Source: Rhodohalobacter mucosus (GTDB lineage: Bacteria > Bacteroidota > Rhodothermia > Balneolales > Balneolaceae). Taken from it: a stretch of 64,000 bases of DNA. Numbering within the stretch: the first letter of the stretch is position 1; each line of letters opens with the position of its first letter. The stretch lies in the NCBI RefSeq assembly GCF_003150675.1, contig NZ_QGGB01000004.1:1-64000 (forward strand). The letters run 5' to 3'. The notes under the pieces are model-generated. The model saw only the letters and a program-made list of their open reading frames with translations, did not search any database and was not told where the DNA came from. Below are positions 33,984 to 42,069 of this stretch, in pieces. The position numbers were made by a program, and so were the translations under genes.

Positions 33984-34481
33984 ATGAACAGTTTATACAA
34001 AATTTTTCTGATTGGCACCCTTCTAACAAGTTTGATATGCACCGCATGCCAGGCTCAATCCAATGATGGAATAGCGGCGGAATATCCTGCAGAGAAAGCC
34101 GAAATCATGCAGACGTGGAATGAAATTGTGGAGAGCGTCAAAGCCGGAGACATTGACAAACTAATTTCTTTTCACGCTTATGGCCCCAAATTTACAGAAT
34201 TCAAACAGGGGGCTCCAAGAAACGGTGGAGTGGAAAACGAAGCCTTTGAACGCGGTGTGTTTGGCAGTGTCCTGGAAGTTGTAAGAATGGACGCAAATGA
34301 TCTGAAGATTGCCGTTTATCACGAAAATGTAGCCGTTGTTACCTTCCATTCCGACTTTCACCTGCAGTTTGAAGAAGAACTGGCCGTAGTGAATGACCAG
34401 ATCAGCCTGGTGTTTGCTAAAAATAATCAAGGGGATTGGAAAATCGTGCACGAGCATCACTCTCCGCTTAGTCAATCGTAG
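33984..34481 (+). CDS. NTF2/SnoaL-like lipoprotein
   Basis: 165 residues from the ATG at 33984; a start 12 bp upstream is less likely. Lipoprotein signal with lipobox ending ICTAC (about residue 20). The mature part has the SnoaL/DUF4440-type pattern: ILQTWNEI-like M-Q-T-W-N-E-I, AGDIDKLISFHAYGPKF, and the terminal NNQGDWKIVHEHHSP. Such proteins are small alpha+beta barrels of varied function. Followed 117 bp later by the FAD oxidase gene on the same strand; a joint role is possible but not shown. Confidence 0.85.
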   Translation: MNSLYKIFLIGTLLTSLICTACQAQSNDGIAAEYPAEKAEIMQTWNEIVESVKAGDIDKLISFHAYGPKFTEFKQGAPRNGGVENEAFERGVFGSVLEVVRMDANDLKIAVYHENVAVVTFHSDFHLQFEEELAVVNDQISLVFAKNNQGDWKIVHEHHSPLSQS

Positions 34482-34598
34482 GATAGGCAGACTCGTATTC
34501 TTTGCAAATGATCCGGCGTACAGCAACTTGAAGCGGCACGGTGAACCCGTAAAACAGATGCTTTTTATTAACAATCAACAACCCATCGGTAACACATA

Positions 34599-35981
34599 AT
34601 GAATATTGAGGAGCTGCAATCTACTTTCAGAGGTCGTTTAATTCTGCCAGATAATTCAGATTACGATAAGGAACGGCAAGTCTGGAACGGATACATCGAT
34701 AAACATCCATCCCTGATAGCACAGTGCAGCGGGACGGCAGATGTGATCGATGCCGTAAAATTTGCACGGAATAACAATATTGAGGTATCCGTTCGGGGCG
34801 GAGGTCACAATGTAGCAGGAACGGCTCTTGTCGATGACGGAATGGTTATTGATCTGTCTCGAATGCGAGCAGTGCACGTTGATGCACCGAAGAAACTCGC
34901 ACGGGTACAGGGTGGCGCAACCTGGGGCGATCTGGACCGCGAAACACAGGTCTTCGGACTGGCGGCTCCGGGCGGTGTGGTATCCACTACCGGGGTTGCA
35001 GGACTCACGCTTGGAGGCGGACTGGGATGGCTCAGGAAAAAGCACGGGCTGAGCTGCGACAATCTGCACTCTGTAGAAATTGTAACCGCAGAGGGTAACT
35101 TACTTACGGCCAGCAAAACAGAAAACCCTGATCTTTTCTGGGCATTGCGCGGCGGTGGCGGAAATTTTGGGGTTGTAACATCCTTTGTTTTTCATCTTCA
35201 TGAAGTAGGGCCAACCGTGATGATGTGTGCTATAATGTATCCGGTTGAAATAGCAGAAAGAGTACTTTCAACCTGGAAAGAGTTTATGATATCCTCGTCT
35301 GATGAAATCAGCGCACAGGCACTCTTTTGGGCTATACCGGATATCGAAGATTTCCCTGAACAGGCAAGGGGAAAGCATGTAATTTCCATTACAGCCATGT
35401 ATGCCGGAGATCCGGACGAGGGTGAAAAAGCTTTTCAGCAGTTACGGAATATTGATGAGCCGGTGATCGATCTGAGCGGAAAAATTCCGTATGCAGTAGC
35501 CAACACAATGTTTGACCCCTTCTTCCCGAAACATGAACGATACTACTATTTTAAGTCCCAGGATCTGGCGTCTCTGAACAAGGAAACTATGGATTTTCTG
35601 ATTGAAGCAGCGAATGACAGGCCTGTCGATTCTATGTTATTTGCCATCTGGCACTATGGCGGAAAAATGAATCGGGTTGGAAGTGAGGATACGGCCTTTG
35701 GAAGCCGTGATACCACTTTTCTCTTCAGTGTCGATTCCATCTGGGATGATTACAGCAAATCGGAGGAAGTCATCTCCTGGTCGCGGGATATCCTCGATAA
35801 AGCAAAGGAATTTTCAGGAGATGGCATGTATGTCAATTTCTCGGGCTTCGGAGAAGAAGGCGAAGACCTGGTACAATCAGCTTATGGTGATAATTATGAC
35901 CGGTTGTCCAAAATCAAATCAAAATATGATCCGGATAACTTCTTTCACATCAACCAGAATATTAAACCGGCGTCCAGCTAA
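34599..35981 (+). CDS. Berberine-bridge-type FAD-linked oxidase, predicted bicovalent flavin
   Basis: 460 residues, no signal peptide. FAD_binding_4 domain with SVRGGGHN (H70, 8-alpha histidyl site) and LGGGLGWLRKKHGLSCDNL (C153, 6-S-cysteinyl site), the pair that gives bicovalent FAD attachment in BBE-like enzymes. LRGGGGNFGVVTSF and the C-terminal BBE motif KIKSKYDPDNFFHINQNI complete the family. Members oxidise sugars, alkaloids or polyketides with O2. Substrate unknown. It follows the NTF2-like lipoprotein and two AraC-type regulators. Confidence 0.93.
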   Translation: MNIEELQSTFRGRLILPDNSDYDKERQVWNGYIDKHPSLIAQCSGTADVIDAVKFARNNNIEVSVRGGGHNVAGTALVDDGMVIDLSRMRAVHVDAPKKLARVQGGATWGDLDRETQVFGLAAPGGVVSTTGVAGLTLGGGLGWLRKKHGLSCDNLHSVEIVTAEGNLLTASKTENPDLFWALRGGGGNFGVVTSFVFHLHEVGPTVMMCAIMYPVEIAERVLSTWKEFMISSSDEISAQALFWAIPDIEDFPEQARGKHVISITAMYAGDPDEGEKAFQQLRNIDEPVIDLSGKIPYAVANTMFDPFFPKHERYYYFKSQDLASLNKETMDFLIEAANDRPVDSMLFAIWHYGGKMNRVGSEDTAFGSRDTTFLFSVDSIWDDYSKSEEVISWSRDILDKAKEFSGDGMYVNFSGFGEEGEDLVQSAYGDNYDRLSKIKSKYDPDNFFHINQNIKPASS

Positions 35982-36131
35982 TTCTGATTATAGGGACAAA
36001 CGATTCCTGAATAATCAGGAAACCTGACAATGAATGTTTTAGGCCCGGTAAAAGCCTGCCGCTTCTTGAGAATGCCCTTTTGGTGTTGATCAAGATGCGG
36101 TTATACATATCAATCAAAATCAGTTCCGGTT

Positions 36132-38573
36132 ATGAATGTTCATCCTCTGTTATGGTTCACGGGTATCCTGTTTATCTTTTGCTTATTACCTGTTCATGCT
36201 ATTTCTCAGGTACAGATAATAGGTACAGTTTCTGAAGCCGATAATACGCCCATACCTTCTGCAAATGTGTTAATTCTCAGTCCGGCAGACTCATCACTTG
36301 TAAAAGGAGCCGTAACAGATAGAGATGGTCAGTTCTCAATTGAAAACGTAGAATCAGGAACATACATCATTTCTATATCAATGATTGGATTTAAGGAGCA
36401 TGAACGTTCGATCGTATTAGACGACAGGAATGACAGTCAGCTGAACCTTGAGCGGATCATACTGCAGGAATCACTTGAACAATTGGGAGAAGTTGTAGCA
36501 ACTGCCCGCCGGCCGCTTTATGAACAGCAGGTGGACAGGCTGGTCGTAAACGTTCAAAGCAGAATCACAACTTCAGGGAGCAGCGCGCTGGAGGTGTTGG
36601 AAAAATCACCGGGTGTTCAGCTTAACCGTCAAAGCAATAATCTGTCACTCAATGGAAAGTCCGGTGTGATCATAATGATCAATGATAAAGTTGTTCGACT
36701 GCCACTCGAAGCCGTGATTACCATGCTGAATGGTATGAGCTCATCAAACATAGAAAAAATAGAGTTAATCACTACCCCTCCTGCAAGGTATGATGCCGAA
36801 GGAAATGCAGGCATCATCAATATCAGAATGAAAGATTACACGGATTTGGGATATACGGGCACCATTGGAACAGATGTTGGATACAATAGCGCTGAAACTC
36901 TCGGAGGAAACTTTTCATTCAGCAGCAGGAAGAGAAAAGTAGCTTTGCTGCTGAACTATTCGATCTCTTACAATAACTCAGAAGAGCATATGTTCAGCGA
37001 AAGGTTTGTTACCGAGAGTGGATTTACACAAAACGTTCGCACTGAAAATAGCAGAGACCCTATAACAGCCGTTCAAAATCTTACCGCAGGTATTGAATAT
37101 GCCATCACTAAAGATACAGACATTGAATTGATTTTGACCGGTTATCGCCGTCTGTGGGATACAGCAGATTTTTCAGAGAATTTAAATCACTCCAGCCCGG
37201 GTCAACTTCAAACCATGGAGCAGCGTATACAGGAAAAGAATCTATGGCAGAATGGAATTCTTAATTTAGGAATCGATCATGCGTTTCGTAGTGACAGAAC
37301 ACTTAATCTGGATCTGGATTATCTCTATTACAATAACAGCAATCCATCGGATTATCAGATTGATGTACTGAGCGGCACGATCGATCCGAACTCTGCAGAC
37401 ATCATCAACGTGGAGAAAGATACGCCGCTTAGTTTCTGGGTAACAAAGATGGATTACCGGCACGGGATTTCAGAATATGTATCACTTGAGACAGGCATTA
37501 AAGGAACCTTTTCTAATTTTTCCAACGATGTCCGGGTAAATGAGAGGATAAACGGGACCTTTCAAATGAATAATCTGTTCAGTAACGAGGCTGACCAGAA
37601 TGAGTTTATCGGGGCAGCATATGTAGCCTCAAATATAACACCTTCCGAGAGCATTCAGATCAATGCGGGAATCCGGTATGAATATGTTGACAGAAACTTA
37701 AGTTCTCCTGATGAGGGCTCGATTGTTGATCTGCAAACAGGTCGATTTTTCCCCAGCTTGTTTATTCAAAAAGGCTTTCAGGGACCCAATAGCCTGAATT
37801 TCTCCTATAGCCGCAGAATTACAAGACCCACTTTCTGGGACCTTGCTCCTTTTGTTTTCTTTATTGATCCAAACACTTTCCTGTCTGGAAATTCAAACCT
37901 CAAATCTGCCATCAGCGATAACTTTAGCCTTGGTTTTTCAAGAAATCAATTCCTGGTGACTCTATCATACTCACACAGCAGTGATGAAATTGCTCCATGG
38001 CAACCGGTTTACAACTCAGATACGGATAATCAAACATACAGTACCCAAAATCTGGATTATCTGGATACCTATGCCCTCACCTCCAGTTTTCCTGTGAACT
38101 TATCCAGGTGGTTGAATATACGCCTGAACGCAACGGGAACGTATCAATTCTACCGGTCAGCCCATCTGGAAGATAATTTCTCAGGTGAAGCTGCCGGATT
38201 TAATGCAAATATTGTGAATACCATAACCCTGACTGACAATCTGCTGTTTGAGGTTTCAGGAATGTATATTTCAAAATCAGTCTGGGGAATTACAAGATCC
38301 AGTCCAATGGGCACGCTGGATCTGGGTTTGCAGAAAAGTTTCAGCGATGGCCAGGGTACTTTGCGACTCAGAGCAAACGATATTCTGAACACAAATATAC
38401 TGCAGGCAAGGACCAATCTGGAAAGTGACGGATTGAGTTCAGTCTGGCGCTATAATCGCGATTTCAGATCTGTTGCAATTTCATTTTCCTGGAATTTTGG
38501 AAGCAGTGATTTTGAAAATGTTGAAGTCAACTCAGGTTCCGCAGAAGAGCAAAACAGGGTTGGCATTAACTAG
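36132..38573 (+). CDS. TonB-dependent-receptor-like outer membrane beta-barrel protein
   Basis: 813 residues with signal peptide (MNVHPLLWFTGILFIFCLLP, ending near AISQ). A CarboxypepD_reg-like domain (~28-110) is followed by a plug domain with EVLEKSPGVQLNRQSNNLSL and IEKIELITTPPARYDAEGNAG, then a large barrel of the OMP_b-brl_3 type with FNFSYSRRITRPTFWDLAPF-like N-F-S-Y-S-R-R-I-T-R-P. No SusD partner follows. Substrate unknown. Upstream is the FAD oxidase; there is no clear shared promoter. Confidence 0.92.
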   Translation: MNVHPLLWFTGILFIFCLLPVHAISQVQIIGTVSEADNTPIPSANVLILSPADSSLVKGAVTDRDGQFSIENVESGTYIISISMIGFKEHERSIVLDDRNDSQLNLERIILQESLEQLGEVVATARRPLYEQQVDRLVVNVQSRITTSGSSALEVLEKSPGVQLNRQSNNLSLNGKSGVIIMINDKVVRLPLEAVITMLNGMSSSNIEKIELITTPPARYDAEGNAGIINIRMKDYTDLGYTGTIGTDVGYNSAETLGGNFSFSSRKRKVALLLNYSISYNNSEEHMFSERFVTESGFTQNVRTENSRDPITAVQNLTAGIEYAITKDTDIELILTGYRRLWDTADFSENLNHSSPGQLQTMEQRIQEKNLWQNGILNLGIDHAFRSDRTLNLDLDYLYYNNSNPSDYQIDVLSGTIDPNSADIINVEKDTPLSFWVTKMDYRHGISEYVSLETGIKGTFSNFSNDVRVNERINGTFQMNNLFSNEADQNEFIGAAYVASNITPSESIQINAGIRYEYVDRNLSSPDEGSIVDLQTGRFFPSLFIQKGFQGPNSLNFSYSRRITRPTFWDLAPFVFFIDPNTFLSGNSNLKSAISDNFSLGFSRNQFLVTLSYSHSSDEIAPWQPVYNSDTDNQTYSTQNLDYLDTYALTSSFPVNLSRWLNIRLNATGTYQFYRSAHLEDNFSGEAAGFNANIVNTITLTDNLLFEVSGMYISKSVWGITRSSPMGTLDLGLQKSFSDGQGTLRLRANDILNTNILQARTNLESDGLSSVWRYNRDFRSVAISFSWNFGSSDFENVEVNSGSAEEQNRVGIN

Positions 38574-38609
38574 CCCGGCCTCTGCGACATGGAATAAACA
38601 GTTTACGCC

Positions 38610-39635
38610 TTACCTGTTTATTTCAATGAGATGACGCCGGCTCAGTTCCTGTATGGTGCCACAACCCAGAAGCGTTAGCAGTATTCGCATGTCGCTATAC
38701 CATTGGTCAAGCAGTTCTAAAAAGGCATCCTCCCCTCCATCCACAATGGCTTTGATGACGGGCTGTGCAGTTGCTGCAAAATCTGCCCCCAGTGCAAGCG
38801 ATTTGGCAATATCAAAGGATGACCTCACACCGCCTGAAGAGATCAGCTGAAAGCGAAATTTACTTCGCAAGGGCTGTATCTTCAGCAGACACTCTGTTGT
38901 TGGGATCCCCCAGTCATCAAACTGGTGCTTGGGTTCTTTGGCACTTTTTCGAAGATTTTCCACTTTGGCCCAGCTGGTACCACCCGCACCGGCAACATCG
39001 ATGCAGGACGCCCCGATACTGAGCAATCTGCGCGCGACCTGCCCCGAAATTCCCGCCCCCGTCTCTTTGACGATCACAGGTACGCTGCTGCTTTCAATAA
39101 GGTGCTTTATCCCATTTTCAATACTCCTAAAATCATGATCCCCCTCCGGCTGCATCAGCTCCTGAAGCGGGTTCAGATGCACGATTATTGCATCTGCTTT
39201 GATACTGCCGACCAGCAGATCGATTTTCGTTTTATCCAATCCGCCAATGAGCTGTGCACCACCGATATTGGCAGCGATAAAAGCATTGGGGGCATACTCC
39301 CTGACCACCGAAAACGATTCAACCTGGGACGGATCCTCCAGCATGGCGCGCTGGCTTCCCACGCCAAAGGGCAGATCCATTTTTTCGCATACCCGGGCTA
39401 TAACAGAGTTTACCGCACCGGCTTCGGTGTATCCGCCGGTCATCGAGGATATAAAGAGGGGAAAAGAAAATCTGTGTCCGAACAGTTCAGCCGAAAGATC
39501 CACTTCCGCGGGATTCACTTCAGGAAGTGCATTATGAATAAAATCATAGCGTTCAAATCCGGCTGTCTTTCGGTAGAACACATCTTCCTTTGCCGTAAGC
39601 TCAACATGATCTTTTTTACGCTGCTGGATGGACAT
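38610..39635 (-). CDS. fni: Isopentenyl-diphosphate delta-isomerase, type 2
   Basis: 341 residues. FMN- and NADPH-dependent interconversion of IPP and DMAPP in isoprenoid synthesis. Family motifs: RKKDHVELT at the start, FISSMTGG, FGVGSQRAM, IANIGGAQL-like A-N-I-G-G-A-Q, VIVKETGAGIS, DVAGAGGTSWAKVE and SSGGVRSSFDIAKSLALGADF. Cytoplasmic. Shares strand with the SDR gene upstream across heptamer tract 5; carotenoid or quinone synthesis may be the link but is not shown here. Confidence 0.95.
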   Translation of the reverse strand: MSIQQRKKDHVELTAKEDVFYRKTAGFERYDFIHNALPEVNPAEVDLSAELFGHRFSFPLFISSMTGGYTEAGAVNSVIARVCEKMDLPFGVGSQRAMLEDPSQVESFSVVREYAPNAFIAANIGGAQLIGGLDKTKIDLLVGSIKADAIIVHLNPLQELMQPEGDHDFRSIENGIKHLIESSSVPVIVKETGAGISGQVARRLLSIGASCIDVAGAGGTSWAKVENLRKSAKEPKHQFDDWGIPTTECLLKIQPLRSKFRFQLISSGGVRSSFDIAKSLALGADFAATAQPVIKAIVDGGEDAFLELLDQWYSDMRILLTLLGCGTIQELSRRHLIEINR

Positions 39636-39640
39636 TTTCA

Positions 39641-39858
39641 GAGTTAAGGTTGGGGTTGAGGTTGAGGCTCAGGTTGAGATTGAGGTTTTTACGTAGTCTC
39701 GGGACGGCGACCTGCACGCAGCGGGTTACGGGTAGTTTGAAAAAAATTTCTTAGATCACAAATCGCACATCGCCAGTCACCACTTTTCACTTTTGCCTTC
39801 TGCCCTCTGCCTTCTCACTCTTCAAGCCTCAAGCCTCAAGCCTCAAGACTATCCTCAA
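39641..39858. repeat. Hexamer and heptamer tract 5 (SDR gene - fni)
   Basis: 39641-39690 has period 6 (GTTGAG and variants). 39754-39858 has period 7: ATCACAA, ATCGCAC, ATCGCCA, then GCCTTCT, GCCCTCT, GCCTTCT, then CAAGCCT three times and CAAGACT. The stop codon of the SDR gene (39855-39857, minus strand) lies in the tract. Confidence 0.8.
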
Positions 39859-40586
39859 ATCATGTACGATCCGCCGTTGATATGGAAAGTGGAGCCGGTC
39901 ATGTGCCGCACTTCTCCCCTGCACAGAAAGGCTGCCAATGCGGCCACTTCTTCTGGCTGGGTAACTTCATCGAATGCGGAGTTTTTCGTAAGTGCTTCTT
40001 CTCCCAGAATTTTTATCGATTCACGGGCCATATCTGTTTCAATAAAGCCGGGTGCGATGGTATAGGCTACCACTCCTTTACTGCTGAAATCCCTGGCAAT
40101 ACTTTTGGTCATGGCGGTCATGCCGGCTTTTGAGGCAGCATATGCAGCGAACTCCTGGGTGTCTCCCCTGTACGCGGCCCTTGAGGCAATATTGATAATA
40201 ATACCCTTGCTTCCATGTTTAAAGTGCCGGTTAACAAACCACTTTGAGAGCAGCGCAGCCGACCTGAGATTTACATTCATGGTGCGGTCCCACACAGTAA
40301 GCCATTCGTCATCCTGCAGTGAAAAGTCTGCCTCGCTGAATATTCCCGCATTATTGATCAGCACATCCGGCACGCTATTGAAGAACAACGGCTTCAGCTC
40401 TCTTTGCGTGTGATCCTGGGAATTGAGATCCACCTTAAGGCCTGTAAACGCAGAATTCCGGTGCAGGTCTTCAGGAAAAGGTGTTTGATGATGTGTGCCC
40501 GTAACCAGAAATTTTTCGGAAAGAAGTTTCCGGGCGATGGCAAGCCCGATTCCCTTTGAGCTGCCTGTAATCAGAACATGTTTCAT
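39855..40586 (-). CDS. Short-chain dehydrogenase/reductase (FabG-like)
   Basis: 243 residues. Classical SDR: cofactor loop LITGSSKGIGLAIA (~5-18), LINNAGIF, catalytic S-Y-K shown by NIASRAAY and YAASKAGMTAMTKSIA, then APGFIETDM and the terminal GSTFHINGGSYMI. NAD(P)H-dependent carbonyl reduction; annotated as 3-oxoacyl-ACP reductase-like, but the true substrate is not determined. Likely cotranscribed with fni downstream. Confidence 0.92.
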   Translation of the reverse strand: MKHVLITGSSKGIGLAIARKLLSEKFLVTGTHHQTPFPEDLHRNSAFTGLKVDLNSQDHTQRELKPLFFNSVPDVLINNAGIFSEADFSLQDDEWLTVWDRTMNVNLRSAALLSKWFVNRHFKHGSKGIIINIASRAAYRGDTQEFAAYAASKAGMTAMTKSIARDFSSKGVVAYTIAPGFIETDMARESIKILGEEALTKNSAFDEVTQPEEVAALAAFLCRGEVRHMTGSTFHINGGSYMI

Positions 40587-40654
40587 GCTGGTAATTAATT
40601 AATCTGAGACCGTATGATGTTTTTTTTAAAATAGGATCTGGTCCGGTCAATTTC

Positions 40655-40695
40655 TTAAAAAAAAAGGCCGGACAGTAGAATATCTGCATCCGGCC
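40655..40695 (-). terminator. Intrinsic terminator of the iron-binding lipoprotein gene
   Basis: Read leftward: GGCCGGA (40695-40689 region) pairs with TCCGGCC (40672-40666), followed by nine T. It lies 32-72 bp after the stop of the leftward gene at 40727. Confidence 0.85.
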
Positions 40696-40726
40696 TCATT
40701 TTGCACAGAAAATATTTTGGCTTGAT

Positions 40727-41740
40727 TTATCTCCACCCTGCCCGGTCCATCAAACGAATGGCTGCGGGATTATTTTCGCCATAGTATGTTACATTGATTG
40801 CATCGCTTTCATAATCCCCGAATTCGCCCAGTACACCCGGCAGCTCCACAGAGTCGAGGATAGGGAATTCATTATTCGCAACGGCAAAGATCATTTGCGC
40901 CTCTTCGGTTGCTAAATATTCCAGGAATCTGACGGCGTTCTCCATATTGGGAGAGTTCACGGCGATGCCTGCACCGCTGATATTGACGTGCGCTCCGCCG
41001 TATTCAGCCGGAGGGAAATACATGCTAACCTGTTCAGCCACTTCCTGGTCTTCCGTATCTTCCGACTGCATCAGCCTGGCCAGGTAATAGTGATTAACAA
41101 CCGTAATGTCACACAAGCCCGCTGCAACAGCACGGATCTGATCGGTATCGCCGCCCTGCGGGTCTCGTGCAAAATTATTCACCAGTCCGCGTGCCCACTC
41201 TTCCGTGGCTTCTTCTCCCCGGCTTTCGATGAGCGATGCAACCAGCGATTGATTGTATATATTATTTGATGAGCGAATGCAGATACGTCCTTCCCATTCA
41301 GGCTCCGCAAGCTGCCAGTATCCCTGCAGCTCTTCGGGGTTCACCGCATCTCGATTGTACACAATTCCGCGTACACGCTCAGACAGGCCTACCCAGTACC
41401 CGTCCTCGTCCCGCATCTCGGCTGGAATCCGTTCATTCAGCGTTTCTGAACCGTGAGGTTGAAGCACATCCGCTTCCTTGGCTCTCCAGAGCCGCCCAGC
41501 GTCCACGGTAATGACGACGTCTGCCGGACTGTTTACACCTTCATTACGGATTCTTTCAATCAGTTCATCGCTCGTTCCTTCAATGAGGTTCACGGTTATG
41601 CCGGTCTGCTCCGTAAAATTGTCGTATAGCTCCGTATCGGTATCGTAATGGCGTGATGAGTAGATATTAACCTCTTCCTGGCCGGTACAGTTCATCAGAA
41701 AGAGAGATGTCAAAAACAGATATATCAGCTTTTTAAGCAT
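40727..41740 (-). CDS. Fe(3+) ABC transporter substrate-binding lipoprotein (FbpA/FutA type)
   Basis: 337 residues. Lipoprotein signal with lipobox LFLMNC (about C18). The mature start VNIYSSRHYDTDTELY is the FutA/FbpA pattern, with an early tyrosine/histidine ligand pair; INHYYLARL-like V-N-H-Y-Y-L-A-R-L carries the two adjacent tyrosines that bind ferric iron. GTSDELIERI and DVVITVDAGRLWRA fit the family. No permease or ATPase gene adjoins it, so the rest of the transporter is elsewhere. The palindrome ATTTAGA-N5-TCTAAAT lies 31 bp before the start, a likely operator for iron control. Confidence 0.93.
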   Translation of the reverse strand: MLKKLIYLFLTSLFLMNCTGQEEVNIYSSRHYDTDTELYDNFTEQTGITVNLIEGTSDELIERIRNEGVNSPADVVITVDAGRLWRAKEADVLQPHGSETLNERIPAEMRDEDGYWVGLSERVRGIVYNRDAVNPEELQGYWQLAEPEWEGRICIRSSNNIYNQSLVASLIESRGEEATEEWARGLVNNFARDPQGGDTDQIRAVAAGLCDITVVNHYYLARLMQSEDTEDQEVAEQVSMYFPPAEYGGAHVNISGAGIAVNSPNMENAVRFLEYLATEEAQMIFAVANNEFPILDSVELPGVLGEFGDYESDAINVTYYGENNPAAIRLMDRAGWR

Positions 41741-42069
41741 TGATTTTATTTTCTTTCAATTTGGGATTTAATTTAGACCCATTCTAAATAAAATCTGCCT
41801 CAGAATCAACGCTGAAAATTTTCAGATTGCATAAGGGAATTGCCTGGCCCGGTGAACAATAATGAGCAGTAACTCTCTGTGTCGCAGTGGAAATCAGAAT
41901 CACTTGCTGAAGAAGCAGATACTATTCCTGATGCAGTAACGAGCCTCAACCAATCATGAACGCAAAGAAAAACAGTCCGGATAGAACATCCGCCATGGGA
42001 ATGCTCTTCCGGAACTGATTCTTTGTCAACACCCTGAATCGGTGCGTAAACTTGGTTTAAAGCTGCATA
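41741..42069. other. Intergenic region carrying the second palindromic operator
   Basis: 330 bp between the iron-binding lipoprotein gene and the EF-G paralog, both leftward. Besides the palindrome at 41771-41789 no gene, repeat or clear terminator is seen. Confidence 0.5.
41771..41789. promoter_or_regulatory. 19-bp palindromic operator-like site
   Basis: ATTTAGA-CCCAT-TCTAAAT, 31-49 bp upstream of the iron-binding lipoprotein start. Both 7-base arms are identical to those at 31303-31321, while the 5-base centre differs, as expected for a dimeric repressor site. A DtxR- or Fur-type regulator is a reasonable guess; none is encoded in the window. Confidence 0.6.

Noticed and set aside
38925-39647. 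240-codon rightward ORF opposite fni
   Set aside because: Antisense shadow of the type 2 isomerase, no coding features of its own.
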